Of a stretch of 55,604 nt of DNA, positions 1 to 11,135 are shown in pieces (within the stretch, counting starts at the first letter, position 1; the number at the start of each line of letters is the position of its first letter). Made by a program: the position numbers and the translations under genes. Source of the stretch: Burkholderiales bacterium (lineage in GTDB: Bacteria > Pseudomonadota > Gammaproteobacteria > Burkholderiales > Burkholderiaceae_B); assembly GCA_021299735.1 (NCBI GenBank), contig JAJTEM010000026.1:1-55604 (forward strand), written 5' to 3'. The notes below the pieces were generated by a model. The model ran no database searches. It saw only the letters and a list, made by a program, of their open reading frames with translations, and had not been told where the DNA came from.

Positions 1-1330
1 GGTTCAATTCATGCGCAATATTGGACGCCACTTCACCCACCAAGGCAAACCGGGAGGCCGCTTGCAATTTCTCGCGTTGCTCAGCGATCAGCGATTCTGA
101 ACGTTTTCGGTCGGTGATGTCGATCACTGAACTCATCCAGCCGGTGTGCATACCCCGCCCATCTTTTAGTGGTGCCTCAACAATCAGAACATCGATCAAC
201 TTTCCATTTTTGTGCTGATAAATGGTTTCAAAGCCTTCAGGCGGCGCATTGCCTGAAATCACGTTAGCGACCAATCGTTTGTATTCTTCGGTGCTTTTGC
301 TGGGCCAATAGGGTAAAGGCTGAGGAATACCGATTAACTCTTCGGGTTTGTAACCCACCATATTGCAAAATGCCGGGTTCACATACCGAATAAAACCTTG
401 CAAATCCCACACGCGCAAACCCACAGCCATGGAGTCTTGCATGGACTGGCGAAATAGCTTCTCCTCCTCTAGCCGCGCTTCAATTTCCAGCCGGCGGCGG
501 GAGTCGCGCCACAACATCATGAAACTGAGCAACAACATTAATAGCAGGAATGCAAGCGCGGCGGTGATGCCGTAATTGAACAATCGAGGGCCCTCTTGAA
601 TACTATTGACCCTGAGTTGAAATTGAAGCCCGCCTAGTTCCAGCGAAGTGGTGTGCATGTAAACACCCGCGCCTGGGCTTGCCTTGACCAATCGCGACAG
701 TATTGCACCACTGGCATCCAGCAATTCAACCTGGTTGTCTTGCGCAAACCACCATGGCAGCTCTTTTTCCAACATCAGGTCAAGGTCGATCAGGCCTGCC
801 ATAACAGCATCACCCCGGTGGGCCACACTAACGTTGGCAACATAATGCCGCCCCTGGAATATGAATGGCCCAACCAAGCCACCCAAGCGAGACTCATACC
901 GCTGATTGACTGGCGCCAAAATCAATTGGCGAACCGCCTCCAGGTCATATTCATCAAAATTGTCTTCGAAGGTAACAATCGGCGTTAATTCCTGCCCGCG
1001 GAACACTGCCACCAATTCAGCAGAACTTCGGCTGAGCTGGTTCAAGCTTGAGGCCAGGCGAGTGGATGAGTAAATCTGTGAATCGTTCGTCAGGGCCTGC
1101 AATGAATTGATCATGCCCCCAACCTGAAACTGAATGTTCTGGCGCGCCCAGAGCGCATCTGCAATTAGTTTTGATTGGCTTTGATCGCGTTCATCTTGCT
1201 GGGCGTAGTACACTGCCGCCATCAACAAAGCCATCAAGAGTAAAAAGGCAAGCACGGGCACACCAAACCGCATGGCTTGACGGCGTTTGATCTTTTTTAA
1301 ATTGGGCTCATAGGGGGCGAACACTTGCAT
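1..1330 (-). CDS. PAS-domain sensor histidine kinase (C-terminus beyond the window)
   Basis: Read on the minus strand from ATG at 1328-1330, the frame stays open to the window edge, giving about 443 residues of an incomplete protein. A basic N-terminus (KKIKRRQ) precedes a first membrane segment near residues 20-40. An extracytoplasmic sensing region follows, then a second membrane segment near residues 240-260. After it come a helical linker (RDSRRRLEIEARLEEEK) and a PAS domain (SMQDSMAVGLRVWD, NPAFCNMVGYKPEELIG). The last readable residues, GEVASNIAHELN, are a histidine-kinase H-box, so the phosphoacceptor His is present and the ATPase domain lies outside. The gene is divergent from a TRAP binding protein, which suggests a DctB/DctS-type sensor controlling organic-acid uptake. 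That role is inferred from position only. Confidence 0.85.
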   Translation of the reverse strand, partial: MQVFAPYEPNLKKIKRRQAMRFGVPVLAFLLLMALLMAAVYYAQQDERDQSQSKLIADALWARQNIQFQVGGMINSLQALTNDSQIYSSTRLASSLNQLSRSSAELVAVFRGQELTPIVTFEDNFDEYDLEAVRQLILAPVNQRYESRLGGLVGPFIFQGRHYVANVSVAHRGDAVMAGLIDLDLMLEKELPWWFAQDNQVELLDASGAILSRLVKASPGAGVYMHTTSLELGGLQFQLRVNSIQEGPRLFNYGITAALAFLLLMLLLSFMMLWRDSRRRLEIEARLEEEKLFRQSMQDSMAVGLRVWDLQGFIRYVNPAFCNMVGYKPEELIGIPQPLPYWPSKSTEEYKRLVANVISGNAPPEGFETIYQHKNGKLIDVLIVEAPLKDGRGMHTGWMSSVIDITDRKRSESLIAEQREKLQAASRFALVGEVASNIAHELN

Positions 1331-1443
1331 GGCTGGATAGTGCCATGAAATAGCAAACAGATTTCAAAGGATGTGGAAACCCACAATGGTGAGGTAAGCC
1401 CCAGTCTGGAATTTTCATTGAATACACACAATCAAATCTTGAT

Positions 1444-2463
1444 ATGAAATATTTGGCAGCACTTGGACTTTTGCTCGGACTTCACAGCGTTGCTTTGGCA
1501 CCGGCCAGTGCAGCACGCCCTATCCTGATCAGGTTCAGTCATGTAGTCGATGAAAATACACCAAAGGGCATTGCTGCACTGGAATTCAAAAGGTTGGCTG
1601 AAGAGCGTACCCGGGGACGTGTGAAAGTGGAGGTTTACGCAAACTCTTCCCTGTACAAAGACAGGGAAGAACTGGAGGCGCTTCAGTTGGGAGCAGTACA
1701 AATGCTGGCGCCCTCACTGGCCAAGTTTGGCCAATTGGGCATGCGCGATTTCGAAGTATTCGACCTGCCCTATATTTTTCCAAATCGCCAGGTATTGAAA
1801 ACCGTTACCCAGGGTGAAATTGGCAAGCAGTTGTTGGCGCAGCTTGAGGACCGTGGAATATTGGGCTTGGCCTACTGGGACAACGGCTTTAAAGTAATGA
1901 GTGCCAACACACCGCTTCGTTTGCCAGAAGACTTAAAGGGCAAACGCATGCGAATTCAGCCCTCACGAGTACTTGAAGCACAAATGGAAGCGCTGGGTGC
2001 CACACCCATTCCGCTTGCATTTTCCGATGTGTACACGGCACTGGAAAGCGGTTTGGTGGATGGTACAGAGAATCCGCCATCCAATTTGTATTCCAAGAAA
2101 ATGCATGAAGTTCAAAAATACGTGGCGGTTACCAACCACGGTTATTTGGGCTACGCAGTCATTGTCAACCGCAAATTCTGGAATAGCCTGCCCGCAGACA
2201 TTCGAGCCACGCTTGAGAAAAGTGTTGCCGATGCGACCCGCAAGAATGACGATGAATCCGAGAAGCTAAATGCACAAGCCTTAAGCAAGGTCAAGGAATC
2301 AAAAAACACAACAGTGAATATGTTAACCCCTTCTGAAATTGAACTGTGGCGCAAGGCACTTGAACCGGTGCACCGCCGCATGGAAAGCCGTATCAGCAAA
2401 GAATTGATTAGCAGCATACGAAAGACAGCCGCCGATCAAGCCGCTGCCAGTCATTCACGCTAG
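1444..2463 (+). CDS. dctP: TRAP transporter solute-binding protein, DctP family
   Basis: This 339-residue protein is a periplasmic binding protein of a tripartite TRAP transporter, a family that usually captures C4-dicarboxylates or other organic acids. It has a signal peptide (MKYLAALGLLLGLHSVALA, cleaved near ASAA). The opening IRFSHVVDENTPKG and the segment KGKRMRIQPSRVLEAQMEAL are typical of the family, and the Arg of MRIQ is the usual carboxylate-binding residue. VYTALESGLVDGTENP is the conserved dimer and ligand region. Length is normal. No dctQ or dctM membrane gene follows: the next gene is convergent and unrelated. The partners must therefore lie elsewhere, possibly beyond the left edge. 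No strong Shine-Dalgarno precedes the ATG. The substrate cannot be read from the sequence. Confidence 0.9.
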   Translation: MKYLAALGLLLGLHSVALAPASAARPILIRFSHVVDENTPKGIAALEFKRLAEERTRGRVKVEVYANSSLYKDREELEALQLGAVQMLAPSLAKFGQLGMRDFEVFDLPYIFPNRQVLKTVTQGEIGKQLLAQLEDRGILGLAYWDNGFKVMSANTPLRLPEDLKGKRMRIQPSRVLEAQMEALGATPIPLAFSDVYTALESGLVDGTENPPSNLYSKKMHEVQKYVAVTNHGYLGYAVIVNRKFWNSLPADIRATLEKSVADATRKNDDESEKLNAQALSKVKESKNTTVNMLTPSEIELWRKALEPVHRRMESRISKELISSIRKTAADQAAASHSR

Positions 2464-2477
2464 AAACGTGGTGGCAA

Positions 2478-3335
2478 TCAGGATTCTGCACCAACCAGCT
2501 TTTGGCGTGCCACTTCCAGAAACTGCTCAGGCTCTGGCCGTACGCGATAATTCGAGGTTTGATCGGAGTACACAATTCGCCCGTGTTTGTTGATCATCAA
2601 GACCGTAGGCAGCACTGTGTCCTCGCCATGGCCCAGCCAATTCAAGCCAAATGGCACACCGTGGTCGTGTACAAGTTTCAACTTTGTACTGGCTTTGAAA
2701 TCAGCATCTACAAAAAACTTCATGGGCACCTTGAACCGGCTGGCAAGTTCTTTGGTTTTCACTTCAGGCTGCGGGCTGATTAAGGCCACCTTCACGCCAA
2801 AACGGTCAAGATCAATGTAGCGCGCCGCCACTTCGCCGATTTGTGTCATGCACAAGGGGCACCAATTGCCGCGATAGAAAATAAGCAGCCATGCCGAACC
2901 CTTGAATTGTTCGCTGGAAAAATTTTCGTTCTCAAGGGTTTTCAGCTGGAAAACGGGCAGCTTTTCACCCTCTTTTAACTCGGGGCTGTTGCGCTCGCCC
3001 AGGTTGGAATACCAAAAAATATAGGCAATGCTGCCAAAGAAAATAAGGTTTCCGAGCACAAGGGGCCAGGGATTTGATTCCATGCCAGGATCGGTCATCA
3101 CCAAAGCATAGCCAGTTAAGTTTGTTGCCATCAGCAAATGAAGATTGCGAGAGGTACGGGCACGCCTGCGCATGAACATCCACACAAACAGGTAAAAATT
3201 GGGTAAAGCCAATACAAACACACCCATCCAGCCAGGGCCAAGGGGGCTATGCCAGCTTAGGGTGGCCACATGCAAAAGGCTTAGGTTGATCAGTGCTAAA
3301 AACACGACAATAAAAACTGACTTTGCTTTGTTCAT
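2478..3335 (-). CDS. Membrane-anchored peroxiredoxin-like (AhpC/TSA) protein
   Basis: I chose the ATG at 3333-3335 (MNKAKSVFIVV), which gives 285 residues. The frame is open farther upstream to 3506, but that extension would run through the groES operator and encodes a basic, non-conserved stretch. The N-terminal 115 residues hold three or four hydrophobic segments (about 6-26, 36-54, 66-84 and 90-110). An RRRAR loop after the second suggests, by the positive-inside rule, that the C-terminal domain is cytoplasmic. That domain is AhpC/TSA-like: LLIFYRGNWCPLC carries the redox motif WCPLC, and the thioredoxin-fold cis-Pro segment appears as VLPTVLMINKHGRIVYSD. It probably reduces peroxides or acts as a thiol-disulfide reductase at the membrane. 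The substrate is unknown. It is convergent with dctP and divergent from groES. Confidence 0.75.
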   Translation of the reverse strand: MNKAKSVFIVVFLALINLSLLHVATLSWHSPLGPGWMGVFVLALPNFYLFVWMFMRRRARTSRNLHLLMATNLTGYALVMTDPGMESNPWPLVLGNLIFFGSIAYIFWYSNLGERNSPELKEGEKLPVFQLKTLENENFSSEQFKGSAWLLIFYRGNWCPLCMTQIGEVAARYIDLDRFGVKVALISPQPEVKTKELASRFKVPMKFFVDADFKASTKLKLVHDHGVPFGLNWLGHGEDTVLPTVLMINKHGRIVYSDQTSNYRVRPEPEQFLEVARQKLVGAES

Positions 3336-3423
3336 GCTGAGGAGTGCAGGTATAAATCGACCCCTAGTGTAAACAAAAGTGACTGACACCCCGCTTGCAG
3401 GTAACTTTTTTTCAACCCGCCCC

Positions 3424-3451
3424 TTGAAATACCTGTCCCTCACCCCTATTA
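3424..3451 (+). promoter_or_regulatory. Heat-shock (sigma-32-like) promoter of groES-groEL
   Basis: TTGAAA at 3424-3429, within CCCTTGAAAT, matches the sigma-32 -35 element CCCTTGAAA. CCCCTATTA at 3443-3451 resembles the -10 element CCCCATTTA, with a 13-nt spacer, which is within the range used by RpoH. It lies immediately upstream of CIRCE, about 90 nt before groES. Confidence 0.75.
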
Positions 3452-3478
3452 TTAGCACTCGATGACGGTGAGTGCTAA
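3452..3478. promoter_or_regulatory. CIRCE operator (HrcA binding site)
   Basis: TTAGCACTC (3452-3460), a 9-nt spacer, and GAGTGCTAA (3470-3478) form a perfect match to the CIRCE consensus. HrcA repressor binds this element upstream of groESL in many bacteria. With the adjacent sigma-32-like promoter it implies dual control, activation by RpoH and repression by HrcA. The hrcA gene is not in this window. Confidence 0.95.
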
Positions 3479-3540
3479 CAAAGCACCCGGCAGTTTCTCT
3501 AAGCAATTCTTTTTAAAAGACAAATTTAGGAGTGGTATCC

Positions 3541-3831
3541 ATGAACATTCGTCCGTTGCATGATCGCGTGATCGTGAAGCGTCTCGACAGCGAGCGCACA
3601 ACAGCCTCTGGCATCGTGATTCCAGAAGCAGCCGCCGAGAAGCCAGATCAAGGTGAAGTGATTGCAGTTGGCCCAGGCAAGCGCGATGACAGCGGCAAGC
3701 TGATCGCCATGGATGTAAAAGTGGGCCAGCGCGTGTTGTTTGGCAAGTACGCAGGTCAGTCCATCAAGGTCGATGGCAAAGAAGTGCTGGTAATGCGCGA
3801 AGAAGACATCATGGGCGTTATCGAGGCTTAA
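3541..3831 (+). CDS. groES: Co-chaperonin GroES
   Basis: This 96-residue protein is the heptameric lid of the GroEL folding chamber in the cytoplasm. [15 protein letters not shown] at the start, the mobile loop region around [15 protein letters not shown] and the C-terminal [10 protein letters not shown] are family hallmarks. An in-frame GTG exists at 3532, but AGGAG at 3528-3532 sits 8 nt before the ATG at 3541, so that ATG is the better start. groEL begins 42 nt downstream on the same transcript. Expression should be heat-inducible through the promoter and CIRCE element upstream. Confidence 0.98.
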   Translation: MNIRPLHDRVIVKRLDSERTTASGIVIPEAAAEKPDQGEVIAVGPGKRDDSGKLIAMDVKVGQRVLFGKYAGQSIKVDGKEVLVMREEDIMGVIEA

Positions 3832-3852
3832 GTACGAAGCCTAATTTCATAG

Positions 3853-5529
<1,677 letters not shown>

Positions 5530-5560
5530 TTGCCTTAGCCAAGCATTCACTGCTTGCAAC

Positions 5561-5602
5561 AAAAACCGCCAGTCTGGTTTATGCCGGGCTGGCGGTTTTT
5601 TT
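5561..5602. terminator. Bidirectional Rho-independent terminator between groEL and the chemoreceptor
   Basis: AAAAACCGCCAG (5561-5572) pairs perfectly with CTGGCGGTTTTT (5589-5600), leaving a 16-nt loop. The stem ends in a T-run in the plus direction and its mirror gives a T-run in the minus direction. It can therefore serve both groEL and the convergent chemoreceptor gene. Confidence 0.9.
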
Positions 5603-5603
5603 A

Positions 5604-7271
5604 TTATGCTGTCCTAAATTTCCCGCACTGGGCATTCAGCTCAGCAAATGCCTTGGTCAAATCTATCAACGACTTCCTGATTTCACCCACACAATTGGCG
5701 TTCTCCTCTGACATTGCAGCGTACTTCTCGATCTGGGTCGACAACGAAGTGGCAGCGGCACGTTGCTCCGACAATGAATTGGTCACTTCTGAGGCCATTA
5801 CTTTCACATCGCCTGCGCGGCTCCGAATCGTGCCCATCAAATCCTTGGTCTGATTCATTCTTGTCAAACTTGAACTCACCTTGCCAGCCCAACCGGTCAT
5901 TTCAGCCACCACATTTTGTGTGCCTTTCTGTATCGCGCCCACCATTTGCTCAATTTCAGAGGTTGACTGAGTGGTTCGCTCGGCCAGGCGCCGAACCTCA
6001 TCGGCTACAACTGCAAACCCGCGCCCTTGCTCGCCTGCACGCGCGGCCTCAATGGCGGCATTCAATGCCAGCAAATTGGTTTGGCCTGCAATCTCCTCAA
6101 TCACTGAAATGATTTGACTAATTTGATCGGACTGACTACCCAGTGCGTGAACGGTTTTACTTAACTCCGTAGCACCCTGCGCAGTTTTCTCCACATCTCC
6201 GGAGGTGCTTTCGACCAATGCCAGCCCGGTTTCCGACTCTGCGCTGGAACCTTCTGCTGCCAGTTTGGTTTGCTCAGCCACATCAAACAATTGCGAAATA
6301 TTGGCTGACATTTCCTCAATTCCCGCAGCCATTTGTGCACTGGAATTAGACTGGGAAACGGCCGACTCATCCACCACGCTCAACTGCTGGCGAATACTAT
6401 CAAGGCTTCGCTCAGCGGCAGTGGTCTTCTGCCGAATATCGCCTACCAAAGCAAGCAATGCCAATCGCATGGTTTCAAATACGGCGGTCACACTTCCTGG
6501 TTTGGACTTTAGGTTCGACATCTCGGTGCACTGCAAATCGCCTGAGGCAATCTTGCTGGCTTGCTCAGCCAAAAAGCCAGGTTCAGCGCCCAAACTTTGT
6601 CGAACAGAACGGGCGTACAACATAAGGCTAGCGCAAAGGAAAGCCAAAGTAACAGTCATACTTGCGTACAAAGTCCACAGTACGCGGTTTGTATCGGTGT
6701 GAATTTCTTTGGTCAATTTGTCAATCGCTGCGGTTTGAGTTTGCAAACCCAATTCCTCAATGGCCAAACCCGCTTTCACAACAGGGCGATCCTTCCCGCT
6801 CACCGATTTGTCCAACTCCCGATACTGAAACGGCACCAAGGGATCGTATTTATTCAAAGCCGCAGAGTAAGCCGTTGCGGCGGCGTTGAAATCGTTTTGC
6901 CAGGCCTGAATTGCAGTGATCCGAGCTGGGTCAGCTGCAACCGCCTCATTTTTCAGCAGCTCTGCTGTCGTTTCCTCAAACTGTTGAACAAACTTCGAAA
7001 ATTCCTTTTTGTACTTCTCCGCTGCACCTTCACCCTCTCCGCGCAGCAATACATTCTTGAACGACGATGCCATTTTTGTGGTGTGGTGATTGGCTTGGGC
7101 AATCAAGCGGCTCACCTCATTTTCCTGTACAACTTTCTTAGTGCCATCGCTTTCAAGTTGAAGCAAACCGTTCATTTGAAAGGTAGCCCAAACAAGACTT
7201 GCCACAACAATAACCGACACTGCCCCGCAAATGCCCAAGGCTTTTTGAATTAGGGTGAATTGTTTTTTCAT
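5604..7271 (-). CDS. Methyl-accepting chemotaxis protein
   Basis: This 555-residue inner-membrane chemoreceptor has a first membrane segment near residues 11-31 and a periplasmic helical sensor of roughly 160 residues, consistent with a four-helix-bundle type. A second membrane segment lies near 197-218. A linker and the long cytoplasmic coiled coil follow. The highly conserved hairpin tip is clear ([20 protein letters not shown], then [18 protein letters not shown]), and this is where CheA and CheW dock. No C-terminal NWETF-like CheR tether is present; it ends AQCGKFRTA. The ligand is unknown. It stands alone, convergent with groEL and divergent from L31, with no chemotaxis genes nearby. Confidence 0.95.
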   Translation of the reverse strand: MKKQFTLIQKALGICGAVSVIVVASLVWATFQMNGLLQLESDGTKKVVQENEVSRLIAQANHHTTKMASSFKNVLLRGEGEGAAEKYKKEFSKFVQQFEETTAELLKNEAVAADPARITAIQAWQNDFNAAATAYSAALNKYDPLVPFQYRELDKSVSGKDRPVVKAGLAIEELGLQTQTAAIDKLTKEIHTDTNRVLWTLYASMTVTLAFLCASLMLYARSVRQSLGAEPGFLAEQASKIASGDLQCTEMSNLKSKPGSVTAVFETMRLALLALVGDIRQKTTAAERSLDSIRQQLSVVDESAVSQSNSSAQMAAGIEEMSANISQLFDVAEQTKLAAEGSSAESETGLALVESTSGDVEKTAQGATELSKTVHALGSQSDQISQIISVIEEIAGQTNLLALNAAIEAARAGEQGRGFAVVADEVRRLAERTTQSTSEIEQMVGAIQKGTQNVVAEMTGWAGKVSSSLTRMNQTKDLMGTIRSRAGDVKVMASEVTNSLSEQRAAATSLSTQIEKYAAMSEENANCVGEIRKSLIDLTKAFAELNAQCGKFRTA

Positions 7272-7413
7272 GGATTTGAATTTTGATTTTATTGAGGTTA
7301 TTCATCTTGCATGGTAAATGCACCAAAAAAGTACCCCCATATTGGTGAACGCATCTCAAAGGGGTAGTTTTGCACCATGGCAGTGCACGCTTACAATGTT
7401 GCTGGCGGTTAAC

Positions 7414-7442
7414 TTGACCCCTCGCCGAAGAGAACCTATAAT
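7414..7442 (+). promoter_or_regulatory. Sigma-70 promoter of rpmE2
   Basis: TTGACC (7414-7419), a 17-nt spacer, and TATAAT (7437-7442) form a near-consensus housekeeping promoter about 95 nt before the L31 start codon. The remaining 5' leader has no coding frame that I would support. Confidence 0.8.
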
Positions 7443-7536
7443 TCACGGTTACCCAATTAACCAGCAAGTGATTCGGTTTTGTCTGAGCAATTTTGAAAAC
7501 TCAAAGACCGCCGGGTTGGCTGCAACGGAGAAACTC

Positions 7537-7788
7537 ATGAAAGAAGGCATTCACCCCAATTACCGCGAAGTGTTGTTCATGGACATGTCCAACGGCTTCA
7601 AATTCATTTGCCGTTCCACCGCGCCAAGCCGCGAAACAGGCGAATACGAAGGCAAAGAGTACCCATTGATCAAGCTGGACGTGAGCTCTGAATCTCACCC
7701 CTTCTACACTGGCGCGCAAAACACCATTGTTGACACCGCCGGTCGCGTTGAGAAATTCCGTCGTCGTTTCGATCGCTTCAAGAAGTAA
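7537..7788 (+). CDS. rpmE2: 50S ribosomal protein L31, type B
   Basis: This 83-residue ribosomal protein begins [20 protein letters not shown] and ends [13 protein letters not shown]. It lacks the CxxC zinc-ribbon cysteines of type A L31 (only one Cys, in FICRST), which defines the zinc-independent type B paralogue. The frame extends upstream to 7318, but an ACGGAG Shine-Dalgarno 6 nt before the ATG at 7537 and conservation from that point settle the start. In several bacteria this paralogue is used when zinc is scarce. I saw no clear Zur operator here, and it may be the only L31 in this organism. Confidence 0.95.
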   Translation: MKEGIHPNYREVLFMDMSNGFKFICRSTAPSRETGEYEGKEYPLIKLDVSSESHPFYTGAQNTIVDTAGRVEKFRRRFDRFKK

Positions 7789-7853
7789 TTTTCCGGGTTC
7801 GTGCAACGGTTATTCCAAACCGGGCATCATGAACCCAGGAAAAGCGCTCATGC

Positions 7854-7890
7854 AAAGGCAGCACAGTTCAACTGGCTGCCTTTTGTTTTT
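7854..7890 (+). terminator. Rho-independent terminator after rpmE2
   Basis: AAAGGCAGC (7854-7862) pairs with GCTGCCTTT (7875-7883). CAG/CTG adds inner pairs, and the hairpin is followed by a T-rich run to 7890. It lies 65 nt after the L31 stop and just before the next gene. Confidence 0.8.
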
Positions 7891-7907
7891 CCGGACATAA
7901 TAAAAAC

Positions 7908-9710
7908 ATGGTCATCACCGCAGCCAACAACACCCGATTGTCGCGCAGGCTACTGTGGGGCTTGATATTGCTCTACATTTTGCCGGGCCTGTTCGCCCGC
8001 ACCCCCTGGAAGCCGGACGATGCCACCGGTTTCGGACAAAGCTACACGCTTGCACAACTTCCCTTCTCAGAATGGGCAATTTCATCCATCGGCGACCGCC
8101 TGTACGTGGAAGGCGGGCTGCTGTCAGCCTGGCTGGCCGGGCTACTTGGAAAGCTGGCATTCGCGGCCAACCTGCCCCACAACTGGCTGGACGACGCCAT
8201 GCGCCTGGGCAATGTATTCTGGATGATTTTGGCAGGCTGGGCGATTTGGAACACCACCTACCGCTTGGCCAAACGTGTTGAACTGCAACCCGAAGACCCT
8301 CTCGGCACAGCGCCCACACGGGTGGACTATGCACGCGCTGTGGCAGATGCCTCGGTGCTTTGCTTTTTGGGCACCCTGGGGCTGTTGGTTCGTTCGCACA
8401 TGCAGGTGCCTGAAATTGCCGAACTGGCTGGTATTTCAATCATGCTGCTGGGCGCCGTGCGCTCACTAGACAGGCCAATTGGCGCAGGCTGGATGTTGGG
8501 CGCAGGCATTGCAATTGCTTTTTTTGCTCGGGGCTGGGCACACTGGCTGCCGTTTTTACTGTTGTTGCTGGTCAGCTCAACTACCCACAGCTCCCTGCGG
8601 TTTGGCCTGCTTCGCCGCATAACCCGCGCCGCTGCCGTGTTCGCAATTCCTTTCGCCCTCTGGTTTTTCTGGTTAATTAGCCAGAAAAATGGCGAACTGT
8701 GGTGGAATGCCTGGAATGAATGGAATGTGCGCCGCTTCCTGATACTTGACCCCACGCAGTCTTTTGACTTGGCCAAACTGGTGATCACTCTTAAAACCCT
8801 GAGCTGGTTTTTGTGGCCAACATTACCCATGGCTTGTTGGACAATTTGGCGTTACCGCAACGCACTAAGCGAGCCCGCTATTCGTATACCACTGGCAGGC
8901 GCTGCTGCTGGCGTGGTTGTGCTGGTGATTACAAACCCGGCAGATGAAGCCAACTACTTCCCGTTGCTGGCACCCCTTTCAGTGCTTGCTGCAATCGGGC
9001 TTTCAACCATGCGGCGCGGCTTGATCAGCCTGATCGACTGGTTTGCTGTGCTTTGGTTTACCTTTGCCGCAGTGTTGGTTTGGTTGGGCTGGACCGCCGC
9101 CACTTTTGGTTTCCCGGCAAAAATTGCAGCCAATTTTGAGAAATTATCACCAGGCTACGTGCCCGATGTAATCGGTCTTGAGCTTGCCCTGGCCTGTCTG
9201 GCCAGTGCCGCCTGGATACGTTTGATCATATGGCGCACCGCATCGGGCAGCCGCGCCCTGTGGCGCCCCATGGTGCTAAGTACAGGCGGCGTTATTTTGC
9301 TGTGGCTTCTAATGATGACGCTGTGGATCCCCAGAATCGACTACGCAAAAAGCTTCAAGGCCTTGGGCAATCAAATTACCCAATCTGTGCTGAAACACCA
9401 AGCGGCTGCGGGTACGGAATGTGTGGCCGACTACAACCTGGGCTTTGCACAGCGGGCAACACTTCAATACCATGCGAAAGTTGATTTCATTCGCAAGGGG
9501 CAATTCAAGGACGCCCCGGAATGTGAGTATCTTTTGCTGCAAGACGATACCCGGCGGAATCTGAAAATCAAGGTTGATTTCGAAGCCCGGGCCTCGGAAC
9601 AATGGGAACTGATCTGGACTGGTAACCGAAACTCGGACCGGCATGAATTCTTTTTCTTGTACGCGCGTAGTCAAAAAGCTGAACCGCAGGCAGAAAAAAG
9701 CAGTCGTTAA
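7908..9710 (+). CDS. ArnT-like glycosyltransferase, polytopic membrane protein
   Basis: This 600-residue inner-membrane protein has about a dozen hydrophobic segments. The N-terminus fits the GT83/GT39 (ArnT and protein O-mannosyltransferase) family: an early membrane segment is followed by the periplasmic loop GLFARTPWKPDDATGFG, where the acidic residues are the expected catalytic site. These enzymes transfer sugars from polyprenyl-phosphate donors to lipid A or other periplasmic acceptors. No arn operon or PhoPQ genes are nearby, so transfer of aminoarabinose is not shown and the acceptor is unknown. The C-terminal 110 residues form a soluble domain (CVADYNLGFAQRATLQYHA). The MATE gene starts 9 nt downstream, probably as part of the same operon. 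Confidence 0.8.
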   Translation: MVITAANNTRLSRRLLWGLILLYILPGLFARTPWKPDDATGFGQSYTLAQLPFSEWAISSIGDRLYVEGGLLSAWLAGLLGKLAFAANLPHNWLDDAMRLGNVFWMILAGWAIWNTTYRLAKRVELQPEDPLGTAPTRVDYARAVADASVLCFLGTLGLLVRSHMQVPEIAELAGISIMLLGAVRSLDRPIGAGWMLGAGIAIAFFARGWAHWLPFLLLLLVSSTTHSSLRFGLLRRITRAAAVFAIPFALWFFWLISQKNGELWWNAWNEWNVRRFLILDPTQSFDLAKLVITLKTLSWFLWPTLPMACWTIWRYRNALSEPAIRIPLAGAAAGVVVLVITNPADEANYFPLLAPLSVLAAIGLSTMRRGLISLIDWFAVLWFTFAAVLVWLGWTAATFGFPAKIAANFEKLSPGYVPDVIGLELALACLASAAWIRLIIWRTASGSRALWRPMVLSTGGVILLWLLMMTLWIPRIDYAKSFKALGNQITQSVLKHQAAAGTECVADYNLGFAQRATLQYHAKVDFIRKGQFKDAPECEYLLLQDDTRRNLKIKVDFEARASEQWELIWTGNRNSDRHEFFFLYARSQKAEPQAEKSSR

Positions 9711-9719
9711 GGATGTGGT

Positions 9720-11135
9720 ATGGCCAGTAGTATTGTTTTATTTGCGCAAAAACATCCGCGCAGGGCACTGCTGAATCAGGCTTTGCCTATTCTGCTGGGC
9801 CAGCTGGCTGTAATGGGCAACGGCCTGGTCGACACCTTGATGGCTGGGCAAGCAGGCCCCGATGTGCTGGCTGCCATGGCTGTGGGTTCATCCATTTATG
9901 TCAGCCTGTATGTCGGTTTAATGGGCGTTATTATTGGCCTCACCCCAATTTGCTCAGCCCATTTCGGCGCGGGTGATTACCGCAAGGTGGGCGAAGACGC
10001 AGTACAAGGCGTTTGGCTGGCATTGACCATGAGCTGTATCGGCATGGTTGTGTTGCTCAATCCCGACCCAATTTTTCAACTCACCAATACCCCTGCAAAT
10101 ATTGCCAACGACACCCGTGGCTACCTTCTCGGAATTGCCTGGGGCTTGCCCGCTGCTTTGGTGTTTCGCGTGTTTTACGCGCTGAACCAGTCGATTTCAC
10201 GCCCGCAAATTGTGGTGGCGTTGCAGGTGCTCATGCTGCTGCTGAAAATTCCCTTGAACATTTGGTTCATGAGTGGTGGGTTGGGTTTGCCCGCCTTGGG
10301 CGCAGCAGGTTTTGGTTGGGCCACAGCCGCAACCATGTGGCTGGTGCTGGGGATTTCGACCTGCATTTGGTTGTTCGACAAACATTACAGCGAATTCAAA
10401 TCCATTGGCAGCCTGAAACCGGACTGGAAGCGCCTTGGACAAATTCTTCGGCTGGGTTTACCCATCGGGGGTTCATATTTAATTGAGGTAAGCTCATTCA
10501 CCGTCATCGCGCTGCTGGTATCGCGTTTCGACGTGTACCAGCTGGGCGGGCACCAAATTGTGTCAAACATGGCAGCCATGGCTTACATGGTGTGTTTGTC
10601 CCTGGGCAATGCAACCACTGTGTTGGCCTCGCAGCAAATAGGTGCTGGCTTTAACCGGTACGCAAGCATTGTTGTAAAGCGTGGCCTGGAAACTGCCATG
10701 CTGGTTGCTACATGCCTGTGCATTGGTTTGTATGTGTTTGACCGGGAGTTAATCTCGTTTTACACCCAGGACACAAAAACAATTGACGTTGCACTTGGCC
10801 TGATGCCTTGGGTTATCGCCTACCACTTCATTGATGCGGTACAAACTTTGTGCTCGTTTTCGCTTCGAGCCTACCGTGTGTCGGCCCGCCCAATGCTGAT
10901 TTACTTGGTCAGCCTTTGGTTTGTGGGCATTGGCGGGGGCATGTGGCTTGGGGTATGGCAAGAAAACCCATTGAAATCCGAGGGTTTCTGGATAGCCAGT
11001 GCAGGTGGATTGTTGCTGGCCGGAACTTGCCTGGCTTTGCTGCTGGCCCATGTGGTGCGCCAGCGCAATGCCTTGGAAAGTAGCGCGGAAACTAAGGCGC
11101 AGGTGCTGCAGGAGACTGGGGCGGCAGCTGGTTAG
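9720..11135 (+). CDS. MATE family multidrug efflux transporter (NorM-like)
   Basis: This 471-residue inner-membrane protein has about twelve membrane segments in two similar halves. [20 protein letters not shown] near the start and the repeat-half counterpart [19 protein letters not shown] are typical of NorM-type MATE pumps. These expel cationic drugs or metabolites in exchange for sodium ions or protons. AAGGAT stands 6 nt before the ATG, and the gene follows the glycosyltransferase with a 9-nt gap. Its 3' end overlaps the convergent orn gene by 44 bp. The substrate is not predictable. Confidence 0.93.
   Translation: MASSIVLFAQKHPRRALLNQALPILLGQLAVMGNGLVDTLMAGQAGPDVLAAMAVGSSIYVSLYVGLMGVIIGLTPICSAHFGAGDYRKVGEDAVQGVWLALTMSCIGMVVLLNPDPIFQLTNTPANIANDTRGYLLGIAWGLPAALVFRVFYALNQSISRPQIVVALQVLMLLLKIPLNIWFMSGGLGLPALGAAGFGWATAATMWLVLGISTCIWLFDKHYSEFKSIGSLKPDWKRLGQILRLGLPIGGSYLIEVSSFTVIALLVSRFDVYQLGGHQIVSNMAAMAYMVCLSLGNATTVLASQQIGAGFNRYASIVVKRGLETAMLVATCLCIGLYVFDRELISFYTQDTKTIDVALGLMPWVIAYHFIDAVQTLCSFSLRAYRVSARPMLIYLVSLWFVGIGGGMWLGVWQENPLKSEGFWIASAGGLLLAGTCLALLLAHVVRQRNALESSAETKAQVLQETGAAAG

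Noticed and set aside
3336..3506. N-terminal extension of the peroxiredoxin-like gene
   Set aside because: It would run through the groES promoter and CIRCE operator and encodes a non-conserved basic stretch before a good membrane-protein start.
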